Positions 6,114 through 13,271 of a DNA stretch of 16,181 nucleotides are shown piece after piece (within the stretch, counting starts at the first letter, position 1; every line of letters begins with the position of its first letter). The translations under genes and the position numbers were made by a program. Source of the stretch: Pseudomonadota bacterium (GTDB taxonomy: Bacteria > Pseudomonadota > Gammaproteobacteria > Burkholderiales > Burkholderiaceae_B); NCBI GenBank assembly GCA_021793875.1, contig JAJYRX010000009.1:1-16181 (forward strand). The letters run 5' to 3'. The notes below the pieces were generated by a model. It had not been told where the DNA came from. It did not search any database and was given only the letters and a program-made list of their open reading frames with translations.

Positions 6114-7534
6114 TATTGACTGCTTTCTGATGGTTTAGAAGTTACATCAAGCTGGTCTATAAGCCATGAAACTGCCATTTTGGCATCTGTGTATATTTTA
6201 TATCTGCTTTGTTCCAGTTCATTGAGCCCGTCTACCCAAGTAGTTGTCATGTTGTTGGCAAGTGACGTTTCAGAGTTTACGAGTAACACCTTGGTGTTTT
6301 CAGAGTATATGCTTAATTGATGAATTAATCGCAGAGACCCCCTATCGGGCGTTTGACTAGCGTCACAAACTATTAACAAGCGTGTTGGCAGGATTGCTGA
6401 AATGTTGCTAATAGCAAGATTGCGGTCATCGCGGCTGTCTATAACCCCAAGATCTGATACCTGTGATCCTAGGTGTTCTGGTGGCCATTGATAATCATAT
6501 GGCAACTCAATTCCGACAATTGCATTTGTGTTATTAAATTTGCTTGGTTTATAGGCGGTTAGGTCAGTAATGCCTACAGAGTACGGTGGTGCCTTGGAAT
6601 CAATTTTGCCAGTCGCGCTATCAGTGCTAAGACGGCTACGAAGCTGTGCGAATCCTGGCATGCCCGTATCCAGATTACTATGGTGTAATCTTCGGTTCAG
6701 TAATATACCCATAATAATCAAGGCTATAACCCTTGGAATAATTCCATATATAAGAATGCAACCAATAAGCCATCCAGACCAAAGTGCTTGCATGGTTAGA
6801 GATCCAGAGCCTAAGCCACCGCTGGATATTACTGTGGCTGCATCGGGCACATTGAAGCCAATCTGTGTGGGTAGCCAACCCAATGCTTGAGTAATGAATA
6901 TAAAAGTATCGGCGGATAAAAGAGTGGTTTCCCAGTGAAAGCTGTACCGTTTGGTTGAAAGAAGGGCTATAAGGCTTATAAGTGCAGCTGTAAGTAGACA
7001 AAGCCAGAATGCATGGCTAATTACCGCAAATAGTGGTCTAGATGCACGCTGCCTGCTTATAACACCAAGTAAAGCTTGTAACACCATGTTGGTGTTTGAC
7101 GATGAGGAAAGCCTCCTGCTTACCCAGAACCATAAACGACCTAGCCCCGTAATAGTTTCGGGGGCCTTAGTAAACAGGCTGACCAGCCATATAAACATCA
7201 TTAGAAGGTTAAGACCTAATAGGGTTAATAAGGCTGCGAATACATTTACTGAGTTGCTACCCGAACCTAGAGCGGCATAGGCTGAGCTGCTTCCGGCTAT
7301 AATTGATAGTGCAAATAAAATGAACAAGCCAACACGGGATGCTTTGTTCCACTGCCGTACGGTAGCGTATATGCCTTCCCTTTCAGATAGTAAACGAGCA
7401 CGTTCAATTATTCTTGACTTAAGGCCCGATCGAGTTTCTATCGCTTTTATAACCTCGTCATGATCTGCCAGCTGACCGCTACGTATTTCCTGAAGCCGAA
7501 TAGCTTCAGCCAGCCATACATTAAGCAATTGCAT
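6113..7534 (-). CDS. DUF2868 multi-pass membrane protein
   Basis: A 473-residue protein that I place in DUF2868 from its layout and its GTPase partner. The N-terminal 65 residues are charged and helical (VWLAEAIRLQEIRSG). Likely membrane segments lie at about 68-89, 97-121, 168-192 and 251-279. The C-terminal 190 residues look soluble: a strand RLLIVCDASQTPDRG and a later strand KVLLVNSE suggest an alpha/beta, Rossmann-like fold. There is no Walker motif, so any nucleotide work would belong to the downstream GTPase, to which it is joined by TAATG. The ATG is 3 nt after the argE stop, so the three genes form one minus-strand operon. I know of no experimentally established role. Confidence 0.82.
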   Translation of the reverse strand: MQLLNVWLAEAIRLQEIRSGQLADHDEVIKAIETRSGLKSRIIERARLLSEREGIYATVRQWNKASRVGLFILFALSIIAGSSSAYAALGSGSNSVNVFAALLTLLGLNLLMMFIWLVSLFTKAPETITGLGRLWFWVSRRLSSSSNTNMVLQALLGVISRQRASRPLFAVISHAFWLCLLTAALISLIALLSTKRYSFHWETTLLSADTFIFITQALGWLPTQIGFNVPDAATVISSGGLGSGSLTMQALWSGWLIGCILIYGIIPRVIALIIMGILLNRRLHHSNLDTGMPGFAQLRSRLSTDSATGKIDSKAPPYSVGITDLTAYKPSKFNNTNAIVGIELPYDYQWPPEHLGSQVSDLGVIDSRDDRNLAISNISAILPTRLLIVCDASQTPDRGSLRLIHQLSIYSENTKVLLVNSETSLANNMTTTWVDGLNELEQSRYKIYTDAKMAVSWLIDQLDVTSKPSESSQ

Positions 7535-7537
7535 ATT

Positions 7538-8686
7538 TTATTGAGCTAGCTTCATGGCTAACTTATCCATAAATTGCTCACAGGCCTTAACCTGCGATAC
7601 TTCAATATACTCATCTGGTTGATGGGCTTGGTCTATGGAGCCGGGTCCACAAAGAGCTACCGAAAAGCCCTGCTCCTGGAATTGTCCAGCCTCTGAGACA
7701 AATGGTACAACGTTACTCTTATGGCAATCTAATAGTTCGAATAAAAGCTTAGCCGCCTGACTGATTTCATGCTTTAGGGGTGGTACGTTGGCCATAATAT
7801 TAGTTTTTATGCCTGTGTCTGGTGCAACTTTATGCATTTGGCTGGTTAACTCATTGGCATACGATTCAAATTTCTCAAGGTAATATTTCCAGTTATCAGA
7901 AGGCAAGTTACGTATATCCCATTCAAAGTTACAGTGACGGGAAATTATATTAACTGCCGTTCCACCCGCTATAGTGCCAACATGTAATGTTGTGTACGGC
8001 GGAACAAATGGGCTGCTGCTGTCTGCATTACAACGGTTAGTGTCGAGTAAGTCTTGTATATAGCTTATAAGTTTAGCGGAAGTCATTACAGCACTTACGC
8101 CTCTTTGGACTTGGCTCGAGTGCGCTTCATGACCTGTGACCTGGGTTTTTAATGTTGTAATTCCTTTGTGACCAGTTACAACTTGCATGCTAGTAGGCTC
8201 ACCAACAATTACAGCTTGAGGTTTAGCTATGGTATTTTTTAGGTGTTCTATTAAATGGGGAGCACCTAAGCAGCCAACTTCTTCGTCATAGCTTAAAGCA
8301 AGGTGTATAGGTTTTTTTAAGCCTGCCTCTAAAAACGATGGTACTTTGGCTAAAGCAATTGCTATGAACGATTTCATGTCGCATGTGCCTCTACCGTACA
8401 ACCTGTTGTTTTTTAGGGTTGCAGTGAAGGGGTCTGTGCTCCAGGGCTGGCCCTCAACAGGAACTACATCAGTATGTCCGGATAATACAACACCGCCCTC
8501 TGTGTCAGGACCAATGGTTGCAAACAGGTTTGCTTTGGTGCCGCTATCGTTTGGAACTAAAACAGCATTTATGCCATATTGAGCCAAGAACTCTTGTACA
8601 TAATTTATAAGATTAAGGTTAGATTCGCTAGAAATAGTATTAAAACCAACCAGTCGCTTTATCATTTCTAAAGACTCGGGCGTCAT
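7538..8686 (-). CDS. argE: Acetylornithine deacetylase (M20 peptidase family)
   Basis: A 382-residue di-zinc hydrolase, a typical ArgE length. It removes the acetyl group from N2-acetylornithine to give ornithine in arginine biosynthesis in the cytosol. M20 metal and catalytic residues are visible: His71 and Asp73 in SGHTDVVPVEG, bridging Asp103 in GRGTCDMKSF, catalytic Glu135 and ligand Glu136 in DEEVGCLGA, Glu163 in GEPTS, and His355 in DQAHQPDEY. The dimerisation (lid) domain lies between, roughly residues 170-285. The sequence CGPGSIDQAHQPDEY near the end fits ArgE better than DapE (succinyl-diaminopimelate desuccinylase), but specificity is inferred. An AGGAG just upstream of the start supports the ATG. 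It leads the operon with the DUF2868 and DUF3482 genes, whose link to arginine is unclear, and is divergent from thpR across 80 nt. Confidence 0.92.
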   Translation of the reverse strand: MTPESLEMIKRLVGFNTISSESNLNLINYVQEFLAQYGINAVLVPNDSGTKANLFATIGPDTEGGVVLSGHTDVVPVEGQPWSTDPFTATLKNNRLYGRGTCDMKSFIAIALAKVPSFLEAGLKKPIHLALSYDEEVGCLGAPHLIEHLKNTIAKPQAVIVGEPTSMQVVTGHKGITTLKTQVTGHEAHSSQVQRGVSAVMTSAKLISYIQDLLDTNRCNADSSSPFVPPYTTLHVGTIAGGTAVNIISRHCNFEWDIRNLPSDNWKYYLEKFESYANELTSQMHKVAPDTGIKTNIMANVPPLKHEISQAAKLLFELLDCHKSNVVPFVSEAGQFQEQGFSVALCGPGSIDQAHQPDEYIEVSQVKACEQFMDKLAMKLAQ

Positions 8687-8766
8687 GCTGCTATTCTCCT
8701 AGTTTGTTTTAGGCTGCTTAATCTTAAAACAGCTTTACATTTTTCTCCGGATAGTAAGTATAAAAT

Positions 8767-9294
8767 ATGCGATTATTTATAGCTTTATGGCCTGACAATG
8801 AAAGTGCCACGCAATTAAGCAGGCTTGCATCAATGGCGCATAAGTCCTGTGGTGGACGTGTTATGGGGCAACATAACCTTCACCTTACCATTGCATTTTT
8901 AGGTAGAGTAAATAAGCACTTACACACAAGGCTTGTGAATGATTTTGCAAATTGGTATGTACCTGAAAGTGTCTTTACCTTAAACACTATAGGGTATTTT
9001 GAGCGGCCTCGTGTGGTATGGGCGGGGGTTTCCAATCCATTAGAGCGCAGACATTTAACTGATATTTACGACAATATGTGGGACCGTTTAAAGTCATATG
9101 GCTTTAGACCTGAAGAGCGCCCTTTCGAGCCGCACATCTCGTTGTTGCGTAATGCTGAATATAATAATTTTTCGCGAGTTAAGATGGAATCTATTGTTTG
9201 TAGGCCTAAGCGTTGTTTTCTAGTCGCATCTAATCCTACGCCAAATAAGACAAATTACGAGGTTTTGTCGGAACTATCAGTGCAAGGCGTATAA
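8767..9294 (+). CDS. thpR: RNA 2',3'-cyclic phosphodiesterase (2'-5' RNA ligase family)
   Basis: A 175-residue member of the 2H phosphoesterase superfamily. The start MRLFIALWP is the usual beginning of the family. The two catalytic motifs are HLTI (His39, Thr41) and HISL (His123, Ser125); serine in the second motif is tolerated in the superfamily. Known members hydrolyse RNA 2',3'-cyclic phosphates to 2'-phosphates and can join or cleave 2'-5' linkages; the cellular role is unclear. It stands first in a plus-strand run, only 12 nt before the MCE permease gene, so it is probably co-transcribed with the lipid-transport genes although no functional link is known. The TATAAA just before the ATG is too close to be a -10 for this start. 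Confidence 0.92.
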   Translation: MRLFIALWPDNESATQLSRLASMAHKSCGGRVMGQHNLHLTIAFLGRVNKHLHTRLVNDFANWYVPESVFTLNTIGYFERPRVVWAGVSNPLERRHLTDIYDNMWDRLKSYGFRPEERPFEPHISLLRNAEYNNFSRVKMESIVCRPKRCFLVASNPTPNKTNYEVLSELSVQGV

Positions 9295-9306
9295 AATAGC
9301 ATCACA

Positions 9307-10470
9307 ATGCAAAAGAATGCCAACTTCAACCTCTCGAATAATCTGCTGGAATGGAAATCCAACGACAGCTCGCTGGAACTAGATCTAGGCGGTAATTGGG
9401 TGCTGTCAAACTACAATGCACTGCAAAAAACGTTAGGTGATTTTCAAAGGAAAACTGCTAACACCCCAATTACCAAGGTTAATGCAGGTAAGCTTGAGAA
9501 CCTAGATACCGTCGGAGCGCAGTTATTGGTCAATATGCTTGGCTCCAACAATATAGATCTAGTTATAAGTCAAATCTCTGGCTTATCTTCAGAGCGCACT
9601 GAAATGTTAAAAGCGGTTGCAAAAGCTTTGTCAGATGAAGAGCCATTACCTAAGCCAGAGCAAGCTTCACCTGTTTTAGAGTTTCTTTCTGATATAGGAA
9701 GTGCTGTTGCACGGTTCTACCAACAGTTTATGGCTCTAATGGGCTTTTCAGGGCTTACATTGCAGTCTATATTTGCCAACTTGCTGCGACCCTCGCAATG
9801 GCGGCTAACGCCTATAGTGGCTCAAATACACCAAACAGGTTTCAATGCACTTCCCATAATAGCCTTGCTTACGTTTTTAGTGGGCGCGGTAGTTGCTTTT
9901 CTAGGGGCAACAATACTTAAGGATTTTGGCGCGACCACATTTACAGTAAATTTGGTTGGATTTTCCTTTTTGCGTGAGTTTGCGGTATTGCTAACAGCAA
10001 TACTTATGGCCGGACGTACAGCCAGTTCATTCACCGCACAAATAGGATCCATGAAAATTAATGAAGAAATAGACGCAATAAAAGTACAGGGGCTTGATCC
10101 AATAAACATGCTTGTACTACCAAGAGTAATAGCACTTCAAATTTCACTGCCTGTGCTTACTTTTGTAGGCATGATATCTGGAATAGTTGGTGGCATGGCT
10201 GTATGTGCTTTCTCATTGGGCATCTCCCCGGACAGGTTTTTGGTGCTTTTTGTTGAGATGGTGCCAGTGCGTCATTTCGTGTTGGGAATGGCTAAAGCTC
10301 CTGTGTTTGCGTTTCTTATTGCTGTGATTGGCTGTCAGCAGGGGTTTAAAGTTAGCGGAAGCGCCCAGTCTGTGGGCGAGCGCACTACTTCGTCTGTGGT
10401 GCATTCAATTTTTGTGGTTATAGTTCTAGATGCCTTGGCTGCACTGTTTTATATGGAGATGGGATGGTAG
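9307..10470 (+). CDS. MlaE-family lipid ABC permease with fused N-terminal STAS (MlaB-like) domain
   Basis: A 387-residue protein against about 260 for E. coli MlaE. Residues 1-112 look like a STAS domain, with LDTVGAQLL (Thr68) at the place of the DTAG-like motif carrying the functionally important Thr of MlaB. A linker (about 113-125) follows, then the MlaE permease: an interfacial helix, about five membrane segments, and the conserved cytoplasmic loop from GRTASSF (236-242) through EEIDAI to QGLDP (261-265). In the Mla family two permease copies pair with two MlaF ATPases and a MlaD hexamer to move phospholipids across the periplasm. The fusion provides the MlaB function in cis, which fits the absence of a separate mlaB here. 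The start lacks a strong Shine-Dalgarno. The end overlaps the ATPase gene by 7 nt. Confidence 0.93.
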   Translation: MQKNANFNLSNNLLEWKSNDSSLELDLGGNWVLSNYNALQKTLGDFQRKTANTPITKVNAGKLENLDTVGAQLLVNMLGSNNIDLVISQISGLSSERTEMLKAVAKALSDEEPLPKPEQASPVLEFLSDIGSAVARFYQQFMALMGFSGLTLQSIFANLLRPSQWRLTPIVAQIHQTGFNALPIIALLTFLVGAVVAFLGATILKDFGATTFTVNLVGFSFLREFAVLLTAILMAGRTASSFTAQIGSMKINEEIDAIKVQGLDPINMLVLPRVIALQISLPVLTFVGMISGIVGGMAVCAFSLGISPDRFLVLFVEMVPVRHFVLGMAKAPVFAFLIAVIGCQQGFKVSGSAQSVGERTTSSVVHSIFVVIVLDALAALFYMEMGW

Positions 10471-11252
10471 AAGCCGCTGATCACAGCTCCAATCATATTA
10501 TTCAAGTGCGTCGGCTCGTGAACCAATTCGGTAAACATGTGGTTCACCAGGGGCTAGAACTCGATGTGCGTAAGGGCGAAATACTGGGAGTGGTCGGTGG
10601 CTCCGGTACGGGTAAATCAGTGCTTTTGCGCAGTATAGTTGGTCTAAGGCGTCCAACATCTGGACAAGTAAGAGTGTTTGGAGAAAACATTCTCGAGCTA
10701 TCTGATGAGCGCAGATCTCAAATAGAAAGGCGCTTTGGCGTATTGTTCCAAGCTGGTGCGCTGTTTTCATCCCTTACAGTTATAGAGAATATTTGCTTAC
10801 CACTTATAGAACATAAAAATCTTAGTCGTCCACAAGCAGAACAAATTGCTGCCATGAAGCTTGCTTTGGTTGGTTTGCCATCTAATGCCGCTACAAAGTA
10901 TCCGTCAGAACTTTCTGGGGGTATGGTTAAAAGAGCTGCATTAGCAAGGGCAATGGCACTGGACCCAGATATACTATTTTTGGATGAGCCAACTGCGGGG
11001 CTTGATCCAATTAGTGCTGCGGCATTTGATAATTTATTATTAACCCTAAGAAATGCGTTGGGATTTACGGTTTTTCTAGTAACTCACGATCTGGATACGT
11101 TATATACCATATGTGACAGAGTAGGCGTGCTGGCAGAAAAACGTATGCTTGTATGCGATACCCTAGAGAATGTTGCACAACACCCCAACGATTGGATTCA
11201 GGCTTACTTTAATGGGCCTAGAGGCCGTGCGGCACAACATACCGCTACTTAG
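10464..11252 (+). CDS. mlaF: MlaF-type ABC ATPase for MCE lipid transport
   Basis: A 262-residue cytosolic ATPase with all ABC motifs: Walker A GGSGTGKS (45-52), Q-loop Gln96 in FQAGALFSSL, signature LSGGM (150-154, followed by VKRAALARA), Walker B ILFLDEP with Asp174 and Glu175, D-loop GLD (179-181), and H-loop His208 in THDLDT. The LFQAGALFSSLTV and LSGGMVKRAALARA patterns are typical of the MlaF/TTG2A/MKL group. The C-terminal tail, ending in HPNDWIQAYFNGPRGR, resembles the MlaF extension that contacts a neighbouring subunit. It overlaps the permease by 7 nt, indicating translational coupling. It powers lipid movement; the direction cannot be read from sequence. Confidence 0.95.
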   Translation: MVEAADHSSNHIIQVRRLVNQFGKHVVHQGLELDVRKGEILGVVGGSGTGKSVLLRSIVGLRRPTSGQVRVFGENILELSDERRSQIERRFGVLFQAGALFSSLTVIENICLPLIEHKNLSRPQAEQIAAMKLALVGLPSNAATKYPSELSGGMVKRAALARAMALDPDILFLDEPTAGLDPISAAAFDNLLLTLRNALGFTVFLVTHDLDTLYTICDRVGVLAEKRMLVCDTLENVAQHPNDWIQAYFNGPRGRAAQHTAT

Positions 11253-11270
11253 ACGGCCAGGAAATAACAT

Positions 11271-12209
11271 ATGGAACCAAGAGCACATCACGTATTAATT
11301 GGGCTGTTTACTTTAATTGCTGCTATAGCCATAGTGCTTTTTGCGCTATGGCTAAGTAAGTCACACCAGACTAGCCAAAACTCTTTTTACCGCGTCATAT
11401 TTTACGAGCCAGTTCGTGGGCTTAGTCGTGGTAGCCCAGTTTTATATAACGGCATACGCATAGGTGAAGTGGTAGATCTTAATCTTGACCCTACAGATCT
11501 CAGGGAAGCCCACGTACGGCTTGCAATTAACGATAATATACCTGTCCATGTGGACACCAAGGTTCAGTTGGTATTAACTGGGGTTACCGGAACATCGGTA
11601 GTTGAGCTAAGTGGGGGCACGCCAGAAAGCCCTTTGCTCAAGACCTCAGATGGTCGTGACCCTGTAATGATAGCCACACCGTCATCAATTAGTCAGTTAC
11701 TAGAGGGCGGTGATAGTCTTATAACAGAACTTAGTGAGGTTGCTATCGGGCTGAAACGTCTAATGTCATCTCAAAATATAGAGCATCTAAGTAATGTTAT
11801 GAGCAATATGGATAAGTTCACTTCTTCATTAGCCGATAACAGCCAAGAGGCCGGACAAATCATAAATGACGTGGCCGCCCTTACAGGTCAGATGCGCACA
11901 ATAAGTGACAAAATAGACAACATTATTGAGTCTGGGTCAGAAATTTTATCCCGCCATGGAAGTAACGTAATAGATCAGGCGTACAGCGCTCTAGCTGCTC
12001 TTGAGCAAGCGGGTAAGTCTATTAAAGATATAGTTGCCGAAAGCTCAGAGGCAGTTAGTTCTGGCGCGCTTGGTTTGACCGAAATAGGACCAACGCTAAG
12101 GGCTTTACAGCGCACCTTAGATACCATACAGGAAAGTGTTCGCAAGTTTGATGAAGACCCTGGTGGTTATATCTTTGGTGCTGAGCGTATGCAAGAGTTT
12201 CAGCAATAA
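11271..12209 (+). CDS. MCE-domain periplasmic lipid-binding protein (MlaD-like)
   Basis: A 312-residue protein with one N-terminal membrane helix (about 8-29, LIGLFTLIAAIAIVLFALWL) and one MCE domain (about 39-117). The domain shows VRGLSRGSPVLYNGIRIGEV and later VLTGVTGTSVVELSGG. MCE domains form hexameric rings with a central hydrophobic pore for lipids. The remaining 190 residues are mostly helical with heptad-like stretches (ELSEVAIGLKRLMSS, MRTISDKIDNIIESG), which could form a coiled-coil tube beyond the ring. E. coli MlaD, at about 183 residues, lacks this extension. AGGA at 11259-11262 supports the start. It sits between the ATPase and the PqiC-type lipoprotein genes. Confidence 0.93.
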   Translation: MEPRAHHVLIGLFTLIAAIAIVLFALWLSKSHQTSQNSFYRVIFYEPVRGLSRGSPVLYNGIRIGEVVDLNLDPTDLREAHVRLAINDNIPVHVDTKVQLVLTGVTGTSVVELSGGTPESPLLKTSDGRDPVMIATPSSISQLLEGGDSLITELSEVAIGLKRLMSSQNIEHLSNVMSNMDKFTSSLADNSQEAGQIINDVAALTGQMRTISDKIDNIIESGSEILSRHGSNVIDQAYSALAALEQAGKSIKDIVAESSEAVSSGALGLTEIGPTLRALQRTLDTIQESVRKFDEDPGGYIFGAERMQEFQQ

Positions 12210-12248
12210 TATGCCAGGTCAGGGACATTTATAGGAGCACCATTAGTT

Positions 12249-12875
12249 ATGGTCAGAACAATATTATCAATACTGACAGTTGCTGCAATAATTTCGGGCT
12301 GTTCTGTTTTACCTACTTCAGAGCCTCACGAAATTTATCATATACAACATAAGGCTGAGTCTCTCACAAACGCTACAAGCTCTCAGGCTCATCCGGTGCG
12401 CGACGTTTCTGTTAGGGTAGCTACTCCCTATAGCAGCAGACTGTTATCTAACAACCGTATTCTTATACAACCAGGTAATGGTGCCAACATACAAGCTTAC
12501 CCTGGTGTACGCTGGGCCGATACTACGCCGGTTATGCTGCGAGACTACATAGTAGATTCTTTGCGCACTACTGGTTATTTCAAGTCTGTAGCCCAGGAAG
12601 GGGCACGTGTTATTGCAGAGCTTAGGCTTGAATCTGATCTAAATAGCTTCGAGGTGCGAAGAACCAATAACCAGGTCATTGCTTATGTGCAGCTTGATGT
12701 GTCTCTGGTTAGTTTAAATGGTTTAAATGTAATAGCTACTAACCGACTGCAAGCTTCAGCTCCAGCTGATAGTACTGATGTAGATGATGTGGTACAGGCT
12801 TTTCATGCGGCAGTTGCTGAATTGTCACAACAACTTAACGAATGGCTTTACGCAAGCACGGGTCAAGTAGGGTGA
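12249..12875 (+). CDS. PqiC-type ABC transport auxiliary lipoprotein
   Basis: A 208-residue lipoprotein with a signal peptide ending ISGC (Cys18); Ser19 at the +2 position fits export to the outer membrane. The body matches the ABC-type transport auxiliary domain (PF03886) by eye: an early Tyr-rich strand (HEIYHI), a VRVATPYSSRLLSNNRILIQ segment, then YPGVRWADTTPVMLRDYIVD, and a final helix. PqiC is the outer-membrane partner of PqiB in E. coli, and similar lipoproteins accompany MCE operons with STAS-fused permeases. It probably receives or docks the MCE protein. AGGAG at 12233-12237 lies 11 nt before the ATG. The 3' end overlaps the convergent DUF1850 gene by 41 nt. Confidence 0.9.
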   Translation: MVRTILSILTVAAIISGCSVLPTSEPHEIYHIQHKAESLTNATSSQAHPVRDVSVRVATPYSSRLLSNNRILIQPGNGANIQAYPGVRWADTTPVMLRDYIVDSLRTTGYFKSVAQEGARVIAELRLESDLNSFEVRRTNNQVIAYVQLDVSLVSLNGLNVIATNRLQASAPADSTDVDDVVQAFHAAVAELSQQLNEWLYASTGQVG

Positions 12876-13269
12876 TGCCTTTATCTGTGGGAATAATGTT
12901 TTCCATTATTTCGCATGAGCCATTTACACATAGCTGGTAATCGTCGGTAAAGCCCGAGCGTGTGAGCCTTAAAGGTGTTGTTGGCCACGTATTTGGTTTG
13001 TACACGTACCACCCATTTACCAGGGTAGCCTCTGTGGGAGGCTCCATTCCAGCGCCAGAGCCCTTTATGCGCGCTAGGTTAGCTTTTAATACGGCATTAC
13101 CATATTTATCTATTACAACCTGATAGCTTTCTTCCCAGCGCACTTTTTCAATTGAGTGATTCCAAGCAAGAGTGAATTTTTCTGTTTCTATGAAAACAGG
13201 GGCAGGTGGATACCCAGCTGCCAAGTAAAGGCATATTCCTATTGCATACCCGGAAGCGATACCCGGCAT
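12835..13269 (-). CDS. DUF1850 protein linked to TRAP transporter
   Basis: A 144-residue protein matching DUF1850: FTLAWNHSIEKVRWEESY (about 32-49), then ARIKGSGAGMEPP (about 66-78), and late cysteines in LCVNGSC and DPC. Residues 4-18 are hydrophobic and could be a signal peptide or anchor, so the domain is probably periplasmic. DUF1850 genes are commonly found beside TAXI-type TRAP transporters, and here the ATG comes 2 nt after the TRAP permease stop (TAGCTATG), implying coupled translation. The function is unknown; an accessory role in solute capture or transporter assembly is inference. Its last 41 nt lie opposite the end of the PqiC-type lipoprotein gene. Confidence 0.88.
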   Translation of the reverse strand: MPGIASGYAIGICLYLAAGYPPAPVFIETEKFTLAWNHSIEKVRWEESYQVVIDKYGNAVLKANLARIKGSGAGMEPPTEATLVNGWYVYKPNTWPTTPLRLTRSGFTDDYQLCVNGSCEIMENIIPTDKGITLLDPCLRKAIR

Positions 13270-13271
13270 AG

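Noticed and set aside
6113..7534. ORFs inside the DUF2868 gene (for example minus 6678-7001 and plus 6951-7280) as separate genes
   Set aside because: They lie in other frames of a continuous 473-codon gene with coherent membrane segments; they have no family features.
8709..8738. Partial inverted repeat (GTTTTAGG and CTTAAAAC) between argE and thpR
   Set aside because: Arms are imperfect and AT-rich in a short divergent spacer; not distinguishable from chance.
8759..8764. TATAAA just before the thpR ATG as a -10 box
   Set aside because: Transcription would begin after the ATG, and MRLFIALWP is the expected protein start, so this cannot be the promoter of thpR.
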